Shown: positions 15,701 through 25,723, counted from the stretch's first letter. The stretch is DNA of 64,000 nucleotides from Chryseobacterium tagetis (GCF_016735585.2 NZ_JAERSE020000006.1:264111-328110); one strand, 5' to 3'. Notes: generated by a model not told the origin, from the letters alone. Made by a program: numbers and translations.

Positions 15701-17053
15701 TTAAAAAAGTCTTTCGTGGAAATCCTCTATTTTACTTACTTCTTCGATCTTAATTCCGAATTTCTTCTTAGGAATTTTGTTGAGGTTGGAAACGAAAATT
15801 TTCTCATACCCCAGTTTCTCGGCTTCAGAAATTCTCTGTTCAGCCTGTGCAATCGGACGGATTTCACCGCTTAATCCTATTTCACCCGCAAAACAATAAT
15901 GTTCAGAGATTGGAATATCTTCATTGGAGGAAAGAATAGAAGCTACGACAGCTAGATCTAAAGCAGGATCATCCGTTTTTATACCTCCGGTAATATTCAG
16001 GAAAACGTCTTTGGCGCCCAATTGGAAACCTGCTCTTTTTTCCAGTACAGCCAACAACATATTTAATCTTTTAGAATCAAAACCGGTACAGCTTCTTTGT
16101 GGAGTTCCGTAGACTGCAGAACTTACTAATGCCTGAATTTCCAATAGCATCGGTCTGTTTCCTTCTATCGTTACAGCAACCGAATTTCCGGAAAGCTCCT
16201 CAGATTTTTTTGTTATTAATATTTCGGAAGGATTTTTAATTTCTTTTAAACCTTGTGAGATCATTTCATAAATTCCGATCTCGGCGGTTGATCCGAAACG
16301 GTTTTTATTGGCTCTCAATAATCTGAAAAGGTGATTTCTGTCTCCGTCGAAATTCAGGACAACATCTACCATGTGTTCCAGTACTTTTGGTCCGGCAATT
16401 TGTCCGTCTTTTGTAATATGCCCCACTAAAAATACAGGAACATTATTTTCTTTGGCATATTTAATAATCTCATTGGAGCATTCTCTGATCTGCGAAACGG
16501 TTCCGGGAGAACTTTCAATCAGTTGAGACTGTAAGGTTTGTATAGAATCGATGATGACAAAATCGGGTTCTAATTTTTTAGCTTCATGAAGTATTTTTTC
16601 TAAAGAAGTTTCTGTGTAAAGAAAACAGTTCGGATTTTTTACGTCTGCTAAACGATCAGCTCGCATTTTGATTTGAGAAGCACTTTCTTCCCCGGAAACA
16701 TAAAAGATTTTTTTCTTCATTTTCAGGGCAAGCTGAAGAAGCAAGGTAGATTTTCCGATTCCCGGTTCTCCACCGATTAAAGTGACCGATCCTAATACGA
16801 TTCCGCCTCCCAATACTCTGTTGAGCTCATCAGAAGGTGTTTTTATTCTCGGTTCTTCGATGGCTTCAACTTCAATGATGTTGATGACGTGTTGTTTTGT
16901 TTTTGAAAAAGGCGGAGTTTTGTGCGAAGTCGTTTTTTCTACAATTTCTTCTACCAAAGTATTCCATTCACCACAATTTTTGCACTGTCCGACCCACTGA
17001 GGATACTGTGACCCACAGTTTTGACAGAAATATGCTGTTTTTAGTTTTGCCAT
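15701..17053 (-). CDS. radA: DNA repair protein RadA
   Basis: RadA (Sms) is a RecA-like ATPase that promotes branch migration during recombinational repair. The 450 residues contain the N-terminal C4 zinc finger (C10, C13, C24, C27), the Walker A motif GEPGIGKS near 95-102, the RadA-specific KNRFGS motif in RANKNRFGSTAEIG, and the C-terminal Lon-like domain with SGEIRPI. Length and motifs are normal. It is divergent from a small membrane-protein gene across 59 bases and is followed by a strong terminator. Confidence 0.98.
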   Translation of the reverse strand: MAKLKTAYFCQNCGSQYPQWVGQCKNCGEWNTLVEEIVEKTTSHKTPPFSKTKQHVINIIEVEAIEEPRIKTPSDELNRVLGGGIVLGSVTLIGGEPGIGKSTLLLQLALKMKKKIFYVSGEESASQIKMRADRLADVKNPNCFLYTETSLEKILHEAKKLEPDFVIIDSIQTLQSQLIESSPGTVSQIRECSNEIIKYAKENNVPVFLVGHITKDGQIAGPKVLEHMVDVVLNFDGDRNHLFRLLRANKNRFGSTAEIGIYEMISQGLKEIKNPSEILITKKSEELSGNSVAVTIEGNRPMLLEIQALVSSAVYGTPQRSCTGFDSKRLNMLLAVLEKRAGFQLGAKDVFLNITGGIKTDDPALDLAVVASILSSNEDIPISEHYCFAGEIGLSGEIRPIAQAEQRISEAEKLGYEKIFVSNLNKIPKKKFGIKIEEVSKIEDFHERLF

Positions 17054-17112
17054 ACCGCGAAGTTCAAAATTTTTTTTGAATTTTTCTTTTGATTTTTAAT
17101 TAATTTTCTAGC

Positions 17113-17520
17113 ATGAAAAATATTTTTTTGAGTTTACTGATCTTTGTGGTGATGTCAATCTTGCACGCTCAGTTTACAGATTGGATGGTGAGATTTTTGA
17201 AGTTGCCTGGCGGAGATTATGGAATGTATTCTATATTTATACTGATTTTCTGTTCGGTAATCACAGCAATAGGATTGGTGACCGTTATTATTTTTAGAAG
17301 AAGTTATGAGTCAATTGTAAGAATTGCAATTTTATATGAAGCTATTTACTTGTTGTTTTTAATGATTTCAGGAAATAACCCTTTCACATATTTTTCAAAT
17401 TCTACAAATGAAAATCTTTTAATGATTTTGATGTATATAAATTCATTGGTAGTGTTTTCTCTAATGTACCTAGTTCATTTAATCTATTCAAAAATAATTT
17501 TAGCAAAATCAAAAAACTAA
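17113..17520 (+). CDS. Small four-helix membrane protein
   Basis: The 135-residue protein is unrecognised. Four hydrophobic segments lie at about residues 1-19, 38-61, 69-86 and 103-125, with short polar loops and a basic C-terminus (KSKN) that should stay in the cytoplasm. No family motif is visible. It stands between radA (divergent) and the YceI gene, which has its own -7 box, so it is probably a single transcription unit. Confidence 0.6.
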   Translation: MKNIFLSLLIFVVMSILHAQFTDWMVRFLKLPGGDYGMYSIFILIFCSVITAIGLVTVIIFRRSYESIVRIAILYEAIYLLFLMISGNNPFTYFSNSTNENLLMILMYINSLVVFSLMYLVHLIYSKIILAKSKN

Positions 17521-17553
17521 CATAGATCAAGGTCTGAATTCGCAATTAAAGAA

Positions 17554-17561
17554 TAACTTTG
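17554..17561 (+). promoter_or_regulatory. -7 promoter box of the YceI gene
   Basis: TAACTTTG matches the TAnnTTTG consensus of the Bacteroidetes primary sigma factor and lies 20 bases before the ATG. A convincing -33 TTTG is not seen. Confidence 0.5.
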
Positions 17562-17581
17562 TTAGTATAATAAATAAAGAA

Positions 17582-18151
17582 ATGAGAAAACTATTTTTAA
17601 CTTTTGTATTTGCGTTTATAAGTATTGTAAGTTTTGCGCAATCGGCTTGGGTGGTAGATCAAATGCATTCTTCAGTTAATTTCAATATTAAACATATGGG
17701 AATTAGCTTTGTGCAAGGAAAGTTTGATAAATTTGACGGGAAAGTTTCCACGGCAGGAAATAATCTGGATAAAGGTACATTTGATTTTATCGTATATCCT
17801 GCAACCATCAATACTGGAGTAGAGAAAAGAGATCAACACCTGATGAGTGCAGATTTCTTTGATGCAGAAAAGTTTCATGAGATAAAATTTGAAGGATTTA
17901 CTGTAACAAAAGGAAAAGACAATACCTACACTTTGAGAGGGAAACTTACCATTAAAGATGTTACAAAAGAAATCAGCGTTCCTGCTACTTTTGGAGGTGT
18001 TGCAAAAAATCAGCAGGGAAAAGAAGTGTTGGGATTTCAGTCTAAATTTACCATCAACCGTTTAGATTATAATATCAAATATGATCCTACAGGAGCGGGA
18101 GTGGCTAAAGATGTAGATATCGCTTTATACTTTGAATTAATAAAACAATAA
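17582..18151 (+). CDS. YceI-family periplasmic lipid-binding protein
   Basis: The 189-residue protein has a signal peptide ending SFAQ and a full YceI domain: WVVDQMHSSVNFNIKHMGIS at the start, GKFDKFDGKVS, then IEKRD-like GVEKRDQHLMSADFFDAEKFHEIKFE, and the end IKYDPTGAGVAKDVDIALYFEL. YceI proteins are small lipocalin-like barrels that bind isoprenoid or amide lipids in the periplasm; the ligand here is unknown. It has its own -7 box and a strong terminator. Confidence 0.93.
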   Translation: MRKLFLTFVFAFISIVSFAQSAWVVDQMHSSVNFNIKHMGISFVQGKFDKFDGKVSTAGNNLDKGTFDFIVYPATINTGVEKRDQHLMSADFFDAEKFHEIKFEGFTVTKGKDNTYTLRGKLTIKDVTKEISVPATFGGVAKNQQGKEVLGFQSKFTINRLDYNIKYDPTGAGVAKDVDIALYFELIKQ

Positions 18152-18176
18152 TTTACTATATAATTTGGTTTGGGTG

Positions 18177-18210
18177 AAGGCTTTCAATAGATGTTGAAAG
18201 CCTTTGTTTT
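18177..18210 (+). terminator. Terminator of the YceI gene
   Basis: AAGGCTTTCAA (18177-18187) pairs perfectly with TTGAAAGCCTT (18194-18204) around TAGATG, followed by TGTTTT. Confidence 0.8.
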
Positions 18211-18252
18211 ATCCCATTTTCAATGAATGTGAAATTTAAAATCACAACAAAA

Positions 18253-18283
18253 TTGCTTTGTATTTCTTTTTCCCCTAACTTTG
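18253..18283 (+). promoter_or_regulatory. pyrG promoter
   Basis: A -7 box TAACTTTG (18276-18283) is preceded at 20 bases by TTG (18253-18255) within ATTGCTTTG. It lies 15 bases before the chosen pyrG start, giving a nearly leaderless message. The in-frame upstream ATG at 18281 overlaps the -7 box and cannot be the start if this promoter is used. Confidence 0.55.
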
Positions 18284-18298
18284 CACAAACCTAATCTA

Positions 18299-19906
18299 AT
18301 GAGTAAAAAGAATACAAAGTACATCTTTGTGACAGGAGGTGTAACTTCATCTTTGGGAAAGGGAATCGTTTCAGCTTCTCTTGGACTTCTACTAAAATCA
18401 CGTGGCTTCAACGTAACAATTCAAAAACTAGATCCTTACATTAATATCGATCCGGGAACTTTGAATCCTTATGAACACGGAGAATGCTATGTAACCGAAG
18501 ATGGTGCGGAGACGGATCTGGATTTAGGACACTATGAGCGTTATCTTGATGCTCCAACATCCCAAAACAACAACGTTACGACAGGAAAAATCTACCAGAC
18601 TGTAATTGAAAAAGAAAGAAAAGGAGATTTCCTTGGAAAAACAGTTCAGGTAATTCCTCATATTACGAACGAAATCAAACGCAGAATTAAAATCTTATCT
18701 AAACAGAACTATGATATCATTATTACTGAGATCGGTGGAACTGTCGGAGATATTGAATCTTTACCTTACATCGAAACTGTTCGTCAGTTGAAGTGGGAAT
18801 TAGGTGAGAAAAATTCTATGGTGATTCACTTAACTTTATTGCCATACTTGGCTTCAAGCGGAGAATTAAAAACAAAACCTTCTCAGCATTCTGTTCGTCA
18901 GTTAATGGAAAGCGGAATTATGGCAGATGTTTTAGTTTGTCGTACAGAACATAAAATTCCGAAAGATCAGAGAGCAAAATTGGCTCAGTTCTGTAATGTT
19001 CCTTTAGATAATGTGATTGAATGTAAAGATTTGGAAACGATCTATGAAGTTCCGATGTACCTTCAAAAGCAAAACTTTGATGATGTAGTTTTAAAAGAAT
19101 TAGATCTTAAAAGTGATAAAGAAGCAGATCTTAAAGACTGGAAATCTTTCTTAAAAAAATTCCAGAATCCTAAAAAATCTGTTGAAATTGCATTGGTTGG
19201 AAAATATGTATCTCTTCAGGATTCATACATTTCAATTGCTGAAGCTTTCAAACATGCAGGTGCGGATCTGGAAACTGAAGTGAAAGTAAGATGGGTGTAC
19301 AGTGGAGATTTAACAGCTGACAACATTAAAGAAACTTTAAAAGATGTAGATGGAATTCTTGTCGCTCCAGGTTTTGGCGACAGAGGAATTGAAGGAAAAG
19401 TGCTGACTGCTCAATATGCAAGAGAAAATAAAGTTCCGATGTTGGGAATTTGTTTAGGAATGCAGATTATGACTGTTGAATTTGCGAGAAATGTTTTAGG
19501 CTATGCTAAAGCAAACTCAATGGAATTTGATACTTCTACAGAACATCCTGTAATTTCATTAATGGAAGAGCAGAAAAATGTTGTGGATAAAGGAGGAACT
19601 ATGCGTCTTGGAGCTTGGAAATGTTCTTTGAAGAACGGTTCTAAATTAAACGACATCTACGGAGCTAAAAATATCACGGAAAGACACCGTCACAGATATG
19701 AATTCAACAGTGATTATATTGGTGAATTCGAGAAAAATGGTTTCTTAGCAACAGGTACAAACCCGGAAACTGGATTGGTAGAAGCGTTGGAAATGCCGGA
19801 TCACCCATTCTATGTGGGAGTACAGTATCACCCGGAATATAAGAGTACGGTTGCAACACCGCATCCTTTATTCAGAGCTTTCATTAAAGCTTGTACTTCG
19901 AAATAA
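18299..19906 (+). CDS. pyrG: CTP synthase
   Basis: CTP synthase aminates UTP to CTP with glutamine and ATP. The 535 residues hold the N-terminal synthetase domain with GGVTSSLGKG (residues 13-22) and the C-terminal glutaminase with C385 in GICLGMQ and H511/E513 in YHPEY, all normal. The frame is open to 18281 (adding MHKPNL), but that ATG sits in the -7 box and the family starts near MSKKNTKYIFVTGG, so 18299 is chosen. Strong conservation leaves no doubt about function. Confidence 0.98.
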   Translation: MSKKNTKYIFVTGGVTSSLGKGIVSASLGLLLKSRGFNVTIQKLDPYINIDPGTLNPYEHGECYVTEDGAETDLDLGHYERYLDAPTSQNNNVTTGKIYQTVIEKERKGDFLGKTVQVIPHITNEIKRRIKILSKQNYDIIITEIGGTVGDIESLPYIETVRQLKWELGEKNSMVIHLTLLPYLASSGELKTKPSQHSVRQLMESGIMADVLVCRTEHKIPKDQRAKLAQFCNVPLDNVIECKDLETIYEVPMYLQKQNFDDVVLKELDLKSDKEADLKDWKSFLKKFQNPKKSVEIALVGKYVSLQDSYISIAEAFKHAGADLETEVKVRWVYSGDLTADNIKETLKDVDGILVAPGFGDRGIEGKVLTAQYARENKVPMLGICLGMQIMTVEFARNVLGYAKANSMEFDTSTEHPVISLMEEQKNVVDKGGTMRLGAWKCSLKNGSKLNDIYGAKNITERHRHRYEFNSDYIGEFEKNGFLATGTNPETGLVEALEMPDHPFYVGVQYHPEYKSTVATPHPLFRAFIKACTSK

Positions 19907-19942
19907 AGTAAAATTTTAATTGATAGACTTTATAACTTAACG

Positions 19943-19975
19943 AAACCTTATAGGTTTCAAAAACCTATAAGGTTT
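19943..19975. repeat. Palindromic repeat AAACCTTATAGG type
   Basis: AAACCTTATAGGTTT (19943-19957) and AAACCTATAAGGTTT (19961-19975) are perfect reverse complements around CAA. There is no T run. As far as I recall, palindromes of this sequence recur in flavobacterial genomes, so I list it as a dispersed repeat rather than the pyrG terminator. Confidence 0.55.
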
Positions 19976-20013
19976 GAATATAAAGTAATTATTCGATTAC
20001 AAACGTCATATAT

Positions 20014-20050
20014 AAACTCAGACTGATTATTCTCAGCCTGAGTTTATTAT
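20014..20050 (+). terminator. Likely pyrG terminator
   Basis: AAACTCAG (20014-20021) pairs with CTGAGTTT (20038-20045), with further inner pairs CTGA/TCAG, and is followed by ATTATAT. It is A/T-rich after the stem rather than a clean T run. Confidence 0.55.
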
Positions 20051-20091
20051 ATAGTAATAGATTAGACCATAGAGTTTTGATAAAAAAACAG

Positions 20092-20099
20092 TATTTTTG
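20092..20099 (+). promoter_or_regulatory. yidC -7 promoter box
   Basis: TATTTTTG matches TAnnTTTG and is 68 bases before the yidC ATG. A TTTG at 20076-20079 is closer than the usual -33 spacing. Confidence 0.45.
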
Positions 20100-20167
20100 T
20101 CGACTCGAAAATGTATGTTATTTTGATATACATTTTAAATAGGTAAAAAATTTTAATTAAAAATAAA

Positions 20168-21958
20168 ATGCAACAGAACAACGGACTCGATAAAAGTCAG
20201 ATTATTAGTTTTGCGGTTTTATGTTTGGTTCTCTTCGGTTTTATGTTTTATTTCCAGAATAAACAATCGAAAGAGGAAGCAGTAAAAGCTCAGCAGCAAA
20301 AAACTGAACAGGCAAAAACTGCCGTAAAACAAACTCAGGCAAGCAATATCAATCCAAATGTAACTCCAAGCTCGATTCAAACGGCTAATTTGGCTAATAA
20401 TGAATTAAAAATCGAATTCAATAGTTTAGGAGGGCAGGTTTCTAAAGTGGAACTTGCGGAATACAAAGCATACGATCGTAAAACGGATAAAGCTGATCTT
20501 CCACTTTACCTGATTACAAAAAATAATTCAAACTACGGTTTCCAGTTCAAGGATAAAACAGGAAAAGTAATCAATACTAAAGACTTAGTGTTTGCTCCGA
20601 CTGTTAATGGAAATGCAGTAACAATGACTGCTAATTATAATGGAGCGGTTATCCAGTTTATTTATACACTTCTTCCAAAATATACATTAGATTTTAAAGT
20701 AAGAACTCAGGGTCTTGCTAAGATTACTTCTGATAATAAAGCAGATTTTCTTTGGGATTATAGTGTAAGAAATTTAGAAAAAGGTAGAGCTCAGGAACAG
20801 TCTCACTCAGAATTCTCGTATACTTTCAATAATTATAAAGATTATGATTATGATGGAAGAACAACGATGACTGAAGATAAAGAAACACTTAACTGGATTG
20901 GGGTAAAACAACAGTTCTTTGCTTCTGTGATTGAAGCTAAAAACGGATTTACACAAAGTAAAGGAAATCAGGAAACAGTTGAAGAAGGCGAATATTTGAA
21001 GAAACTAAACTATGAAGGTTTTGTTCAAATGGCAGGAAGCGAGCTGAACCAGGACTTTACATGGTATTTTATGCCGTTAGATTTACCTTTATTGAAATCT
21101 TACGATAAAAACTTTGACGAAATTCTTCCATTGGGTTGGTCTTTCATCGGATGGATGAACAGAGGATTCTTTATTCCTATTTATAACTTTATTGCATCTT
21201 GGGGATTAACTGCTGGTTGGGCAATTTTCTTATTGACAATCTTGGTTAAGTTAATCTTGTCACCAATTATGTATAAGCAGCATAAATTGAGTGCAATGAT
21301 GAGAGTAATTCGTCCGGAAATTGATGAGGCAAATGCTAAATTCAAGGATGCGGATCCTATGAAAAAACAACAGGCTACGATGGAGATCTACCGAAAAGCG
21401 GGAGTGAATCAAATGGCTGGATGTTTACCTGCATTGGTTCAGATTCCTATTTTCTATGCATTATTCCGTTTCTTCCCGAACTTTATTGATTTAAGAGGAA
21501 AAGGATTCTGGTTTGCAAAAGACTTAACGGCTTATGATGATTTAATCAAATTACCATTCAAAATTCCATTCTTAGGAGATCACTTGAGTATTTTTGCATT
21601 GGCGTGTACAATCGTAATTTTAATTTACACCGTGATGACTTCAGGAAATATGCAGCAACCTCAACAGGAAGGAATGCCAAATATGAAAGTGTTGATGTAC
21701 ATTTTCCCTATTACATTCCTATTCTTCCTGAATACTTCTGCTTCGGGTCTTTCTTGGTACTATTTTGTATCAAACGCGATTAACATCTTGATTATCCTTG
21801 TAATTAAATATGTAATTCTGGATGAAAAGAAAATTCACGCACAGATTCAGGCCAATAAGGAAAAGCCTAAAACTGAAGGAAAGTTCCAAAAACGTATGAG
21901 AGAAATGATGGAAAAAGCTCAGGAGCAGCAAAAAGAGCAACAAAGAAATAAGAAATAA
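20168..21958 (+). CDS. yidC: Membrane protein insertase YidC
   Basis: YidC inserts and folds inner-membrane proteins with SecYEG or alone. The 596 residues follow the Gram-negative plan: an N-terminal membrane anchor (about 10-28), a Gln/Lys-rich linker, a large periplasmic P1 beta domain (about 70-330), then the conserved five-helix core with GWAIFLLTILVKLILSPIMYKQ, MAGCLPALVQIPIFYALFRFF and a Lys/Gln-rich C-terminal tail that can contact the ribosome. It has its own promoter and terminator. Confidence 0.97.
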   Translation: MQQNNGLDKSQIISFAVLCLVLFGFMFYFQNKQSKEEAVKAQQQKTEQAKTAVKQTQASNINPNVTPSSIQTANLANNELKIEFNSLGGQVSKVELAEYKAYDRKTDKADLPLYLITKNNSNYGFQFKDKTGKVINTKDLVFAPTVNGNAVTMTANYNGAVIQFIYTLLPKYTLDFKVRTQGLAKITSDNKADFLWDYSVRNLEKGRAQEQSHSEFSYTFNNYKDYDYDGRTTMTEDKETLNWIGVKQQFFASVIEAKNGFTQSKGNQETVEEGEYLKKLNYEGFVQMAGSELNQDFTWYFMPLDLPLLKSYDKNFDEILPLGWSFIGWMNRGFFIPIYNFIASWGLTAGWAIFLLTILVKLILSPIMYKQHKLSAMMRVIRPEIDEANAKFKDADPMKKQQATMEIYRKAGVNQMAGCLPALVQIPIFYALFRFFPNFIDLRGKGFWFAKDLTAYDDLIKLPFKIPFLGDHLSIFALACTIVILIYTVMTSGNMQQPQQEGMPNMKVLMYIFPITFLFFLNTSASGLSWYYFVSNAINILIILVIKYVILDEKKIHAQIQANKEKPKTEGKFQKRMREMMEKAQEQQKEQQRNKK

Positions 21959-21977
21959 AATAACTTATTATAACAGA

Positions 21978-22007
21978 AAGAGAAGCAAATTATTGTTTCT
22001 CTTTTTT
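21978..22007 (+). terminator. yidC terminator
   Basis: AAAGAGAAGCAA pairs with TTGTTTCTCTTT (one G-T pair) around ATTA and continues into a T run near 22002-22007. Confidence 0.75.
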
Positions 22008-22075
22008 ATTTAGAATGGATTTAAATTTCAAATAGTGGTGATAAAAATAAGATAATTCACTTTTTTATTTTGAAC

Positions 22076-22660
22076 CTAATCATATTTTAATCTAAATGAT
22101 TGACGATGATGTTTGGTAGGTCCGTGTTTGATCAAAGCTTCCTGGTGTTTTTTTGTAGCATAACCAAAGTTGGTATTCCATCCATATTCAGGATGTTCTT
22201 CATGAAGCTCGATCATTAATTGGTCTCTGTAGTTTTTCGCTAAAATCGAAGCTGTTGCAATAGACAGGACTTTTGAATCGCCTTTGATTATGCATTCATG
22301 AGGTATATAATTATAAGGATGAAATTTATTTCCATCTACTAATATAAGCTCTGGTCTTATGTGAAGTTGATCAAGTGCTTGATGCATCGCATGTATGCTG
22401 GCATTGAGGATATTATGCTGATCTATAAAAGAAGGCGAAAGTTCTGCAATCGCATAACTTTTAACATTGTCTTTAATATATTGATCAAGCTCCATTCTTA
22501 TTTTGAAATTCAATTTTTTGGAGTCATTGATTAGGTTTTGCTCAAAGGTATCATCAAGAATTACAGCTGCTGCCACTACTGGCCCGCATAGACAACCTCT
22601 TCCAACCTCGTCACATCCTGCTTCAATATAATTATTTGTCCATTTTTTTAGTAATTCCAT
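22076..22660 (-). CDS. rnhB: Ribonuclease HII
   Basis: RNase HII cuts the RNA strand of RNA-DNA hybrids and removes single ribonucleotides from DNA. The 194 residues show the family motif AGCDEVGRGCLCGPVVAAAV with D17-E18, the second Asp in LILVDGNKF and the last in NYRDQLM, which together bind two metal ions. The C-terminal HRQSF motif (HHRQSFRLKYD) is present. It converges with yidC and is divergent from the SusC gene; a -7 box on the minus strand lies at 22778-22785. Confidence 0.97.
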   Translation of the reverse strand: MELLKKWTNNYIEAGCDEVGRGCLCGPVVAAAVILDDTFEQNLINDSKKLNFKIRMELDQYIKDNVKSYAIAELSPSFIDQHNILNASIHAMHQALDQLHIRPELILVDGNKFHPYNYIPHECIIKGDSKVLSIATASILAKNYRDQLMIELHEEHPEYGWNTNFGYATKKHQEALIKHGPTKHHRQSFRLKYD

Positions 22661-22777
22661 AAAAATGATTTTTTTTTCAAGGGTAAATTAGATAATTTTA
22701 TAAAAATTGTGGTAAAAATAACATTTTTTTAGGGTTTTGTTTTGTTCTTTTAAGAAAGTTTCACAAATTTGTCTTTA

Positions 22778-22785
22778 CAAAATTA
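22778..22785 (-). promoter_or_regulatory. Possible rnhB -7 box
   Basis: On the minus strand this reads TAATTTTG, matching TAnnTTTG. It lies about 118 bases upstream of rnhB and just before the SusC ATG, so the leader would be long. Sequence match only. Confidence 0.3.
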
Positions 22786-22792
22786 ATTTGAT

Positions 22793-25717
22793 ATGAAGAA
22801 ACTAACAGCGGGTGTGCTTGTGTTAGTACTATCCTCATCTTTAGCTGTAGCGAATGCTCAACAGAAGAAGTCGGATACAGTAAGAACTCAAGACATTGAA
22901 GGTGTAGTGGTAACTGCACTAGGTATTAAAAGAGAGAAAAAAGCTCTAGGTTATGCGGCTCAGGAAGTCAAGGGTGATATTATTTCGGATGCAGGACAAA
23001 CTAATGCAGTAAGTGCATTATCTGGAAATGTAGCTGGGGTACAAGTTACTGCACCGAGTACAATGGGAGGTTCTACGAGAATTACTATGAGAGGAATAAG
23101 CTCTATTGGTGGAGAAAATAGACCTTTAATTGTTGTGGATGGAGTACCATTAGATAATTCAAATGTTAATGATAGTGACACACAGAGAGGAGCTGGAGGT
23201 AGAGATTATGGAGATGCTTCATTTGATATAAATCCAGATGATATTGAGAGTGTAACTATATTGAAAGGAGGACCCGCTGCTGCATTATATGGCTCTAGGG
23301 CTGGAAATGGTGCTATAATATATACTACGAAGTCTGCAAAAAAAGGAAAGACAGACGTGCAGTTTAATACGGGTGTCGCTTTTGAAAGCATTTATATTAG
23401 ACCTAAATTACAAAATCAATATGGAGGAGGGTATTCTGATACTTTACCTACTGCAACGATTAATGGTCAAACATATAATATTCAAGAATACGAAACGGAT
23501 GCATCTTGGGGGCCAAAATACGATTCTAATTTAATGTATTTACCTTGGTATGCTTTTGATCCTGAATTTTCGAATGATTATTTGAAAGCTGTTCCATGGG
23601 TAGCTCCTAAAAATGATGTGGATTCATTTTTTAATACAGGAGTTACATATACAAATAACCTTTCTGTAGCTAAATCTTTTGGGGATACAAACATTAGGTT
23701 ATCTTATACCAATACAAACATTTCGGGGATTGTTCCTACTTCTAAAATTAAAAAGGATAATTTTAGTATTAACTTAAATTCTAAATTATCTGAAAATTTG
23801 AAAGCTGAAGCTATTATGAACTATGTTCATACAGAAGGTTTTAATAGACCTGAAGTTGGATATGGAGATAACTCTGTCGCGCAAAAGTTTTATCAATTTG
23901 GACAAAGGAATTTAGATTTTAGTAAACTAAAAGATTATAAACTTGCGGATGGAAGTCAAAGAACATGGAACAGAACAGCTTGGGATGATGCCACTCCTTT
24001 ATATTCTGATAACCCGTATTGGACTATAAATGAGAATACCTCAGCAGATTCAAGACAAAGATTTTTTGGAAATGCAGGTCTTACTTATAATTTTGACAAA
24101 CATTTTTATGTTGTAGGTAAGGTTTATGGAGATGTTTATTCACAAAATATTAGTTCAAGGGTAGCAGTAGGATCACAAGCTATTTCTAATTTTACTTTGC
24201 AAAAAAGAAATGTTTCTGAATTTAATTATGAGGGAAGAGCACATTATAATAATAATTTTGGAGATTTTAGTTTAAATTCTTTTGCTGGATTCAATTACAG
24301 GGATAATAAGCTTAGTTGGTTAAATGGTACAACTGTAGGAGGGTTAGTTATACCTGGATTGTACAATTTAAATAATGGAGTAGAAAATTCTCTTGCTTCT
24401 AATTATGAATCACATGCTGCAGTAAAAAGTATATTTGGTTCAGTTTCAATAGGATATAAAGACTTGTTATTCCTGGAAGCAACTGGTCGAAATGACTGGT
24501 ATTCAATGTTAAATAAGAGCGGTTTCTATCCATCTGTTACAGGAAGTTTTGTTTTTTCTAATGTATTGAAAAATAATTGGTTGTCTTTTGGTAAGGTAAG
24601 AGCTGGGTGGTCTAGTATTGCACAGGGTACTACTCCTTATGCAAGAGAAACATATGTTACATTCGGTTCTCCTTTTAATGGTGCTCCTCAATACTCAAAT
24701 CCAAATACGGCTGCCAACCCAGATATTAAACCAGAACTTAAAATTACTCAAGAAGTTGGTTTAGAAGCACGATTTTTAAAAAACAGATTAGGATTTGATG
24801 TAACATATTATCAGACAAAATCGAAAGATCTAATCCTAGCAGTTCCTATTGACCCTGCTACAGGATATTTATTTAAAACTATTAATGCAGGAGAAATGAC
24901 TAACAAGGGAATTGAAGCCATGGTTACAGTTACTCCTGTAAGAAATGAAAACTTTTCTTGGGATGTAACTTGGAATTTTGCAAGAAATAGAAACAAATTA
25001 GTCAATTTATATCAAGACTTACAAAACCAGGTTCTTACAAATGCTCCGTTTAGAGCTCAATTAGTTGCCCAGGTTGGTCAGGCTTATGGTGCGATTTTCG
25101 GAACAGACTATGTGTATGATGCTAATGGTAACAAAGTGGTTGATGAAAATGGTTTCTATAAAGCTTCTGAAATTAAATCTTTGGGATCTATATTACCTGA
25201 TTATAATATGGGATTCAGGAATACAATAAAGTATAAGTCGTTAAGTTTATCTTTTCTTATTGATATTCAGAAAGGAGGAAAATACTTTTCAACAACCCAT
25301 ATGTGGGGAATGTATTCTGGTATGCTAGAAGAATCAGCTCTTGGTGGAAATAGAGAAGCGGGGGTTATTCTGGATGGTGTTAAAGAAGATGGTACTAAAA
25401 ATGATATTTTATTAGATGCTCCAACATGGGGAGGAACATACTATAATACTGTGGATGCTCAAAATGTTTTTGATGCCAGCTATATTAAACTTAGAGATAT
25501 TACCTTAGGATATGATTTGCCAAAATCTCTTATTGGCAATAAAATTCAAGGGATTAGAGTTTCAGCATTTGCTAGAAATTTATTTGCGTGGAATCTTGCT
25601 AATAAAGGAATTGATCCGGAAAATACATCTTATGGTTCAGGTAATGTACAAGGATTAGAAGGAGGTTCTCTTCCTTCAACGAGAACTTATGGGGTCAATG
25701 TTAATTTTAAATTTTAA
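22793..25717 (+). CDS. SusC/RagA-family TonB-dependent outer-membrane transporter
   Basis: The 974-residue protein has a signal peptide (ending ANAQQ), a short linker DIEGVVVTALGIKREKKALGYAAQEV in the TonB-box position, a plug domain (about 50-175) with GVQVTAPSTMGGSTRITMRG, IVVDGVPLDN and the SusC signature ILKGGPAAALYGSRAGNGAIIYTTK, and a 22-strand barrel ending in NVNFKF. It lacks the N-terminal carboxypeptidase-like domain common in SusC proteins. SusC pairs with a SusD lipoprotein lid to import oligosaccharides or peptides; the next gene is that partner. No hydrolase or regulator neighbours it, so the substrate is unknown. Confidence 0.95.
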   Translation: MKKLTAGVLVLVLSSSLAVANAQQKKSDTVRTQDIEGVVVTALGIKREKKALGYAAQEVKGDIISDAGQTNAVSALSGNVAGVQVTAPSTMGGSTRITMRGISSIGGENRPLIVVDGVPLDNSNVNDSDTQRGAGGRDYGDASFDINPDDIESVTILKGGPAAALYGSRAGNGAIIYTTKSAKKGKTDVQFNTGVAFESIYIRPKLQNQYGGGYSDTLPTATINGQTYNIQEYETDASWGPKYDSNLMYLPWYAFDPEFSNDYLKAVPWVAPKNDVDSFFNTGVTYTNNLSVAKSFGDTNIRLSYTNTNISGIVPTSKIKKDNFSINLNSKLSENLKAEAIMNYVHTEGFNRPEVGYGDNSVAQKFYQFGQRNLDFSKLKDYKLADGSQRTWNRTAWDDATPLYSDNPYWTINENTSADSRQRFFGNAGLTYNFDKHFYVVGKVYGDVYSQNISSRVAVGSQAISNFTLQKRNVSEFNYEGRAHYNNNFGDFSLNSFAGFNYRDNKLSWLNGTTVGGLVIPGLYNLNNGVENSLASNYESHAAVKSIFGSVSIGYKDLLFLEATGRNDWYSMLNKSGFYPSVTGSFVFSNVLKNNWLSFGKVRAGWSSIAQGTTPYARETYVTFGSPFNGAPQYSNPNTAANPDIKPELKITQEVGLEARFLKNRLGFDVTYYQTKSKDLILAVPIDPATGYLFKTINAGEMTNKGIEAMVTVTPVRNENFSWDVTWNFARNRNKLVNLYQDLQNQVLTNAPFRAQLVAQVGQAYGAIFGTDYVYDANGNKVVDENGFYKASEIKSLGSILPDYNMGFRNTIKYKSLSLSFLIDIQKGGKYFSTTHMWGMYSGMLEESALGGNREAGVILDGVKEDGTKNDILLDAPTWGGTYYNTVDAQNVFDASYIKLRDITLGYDLPKSLIGNKIQGIRVSAFARNLFAWNLANKGIDPENTSYGSGNVQGLEGGSLPSTRTYGVNVNFKF

Positions 25718-25723
25718 GGAAAA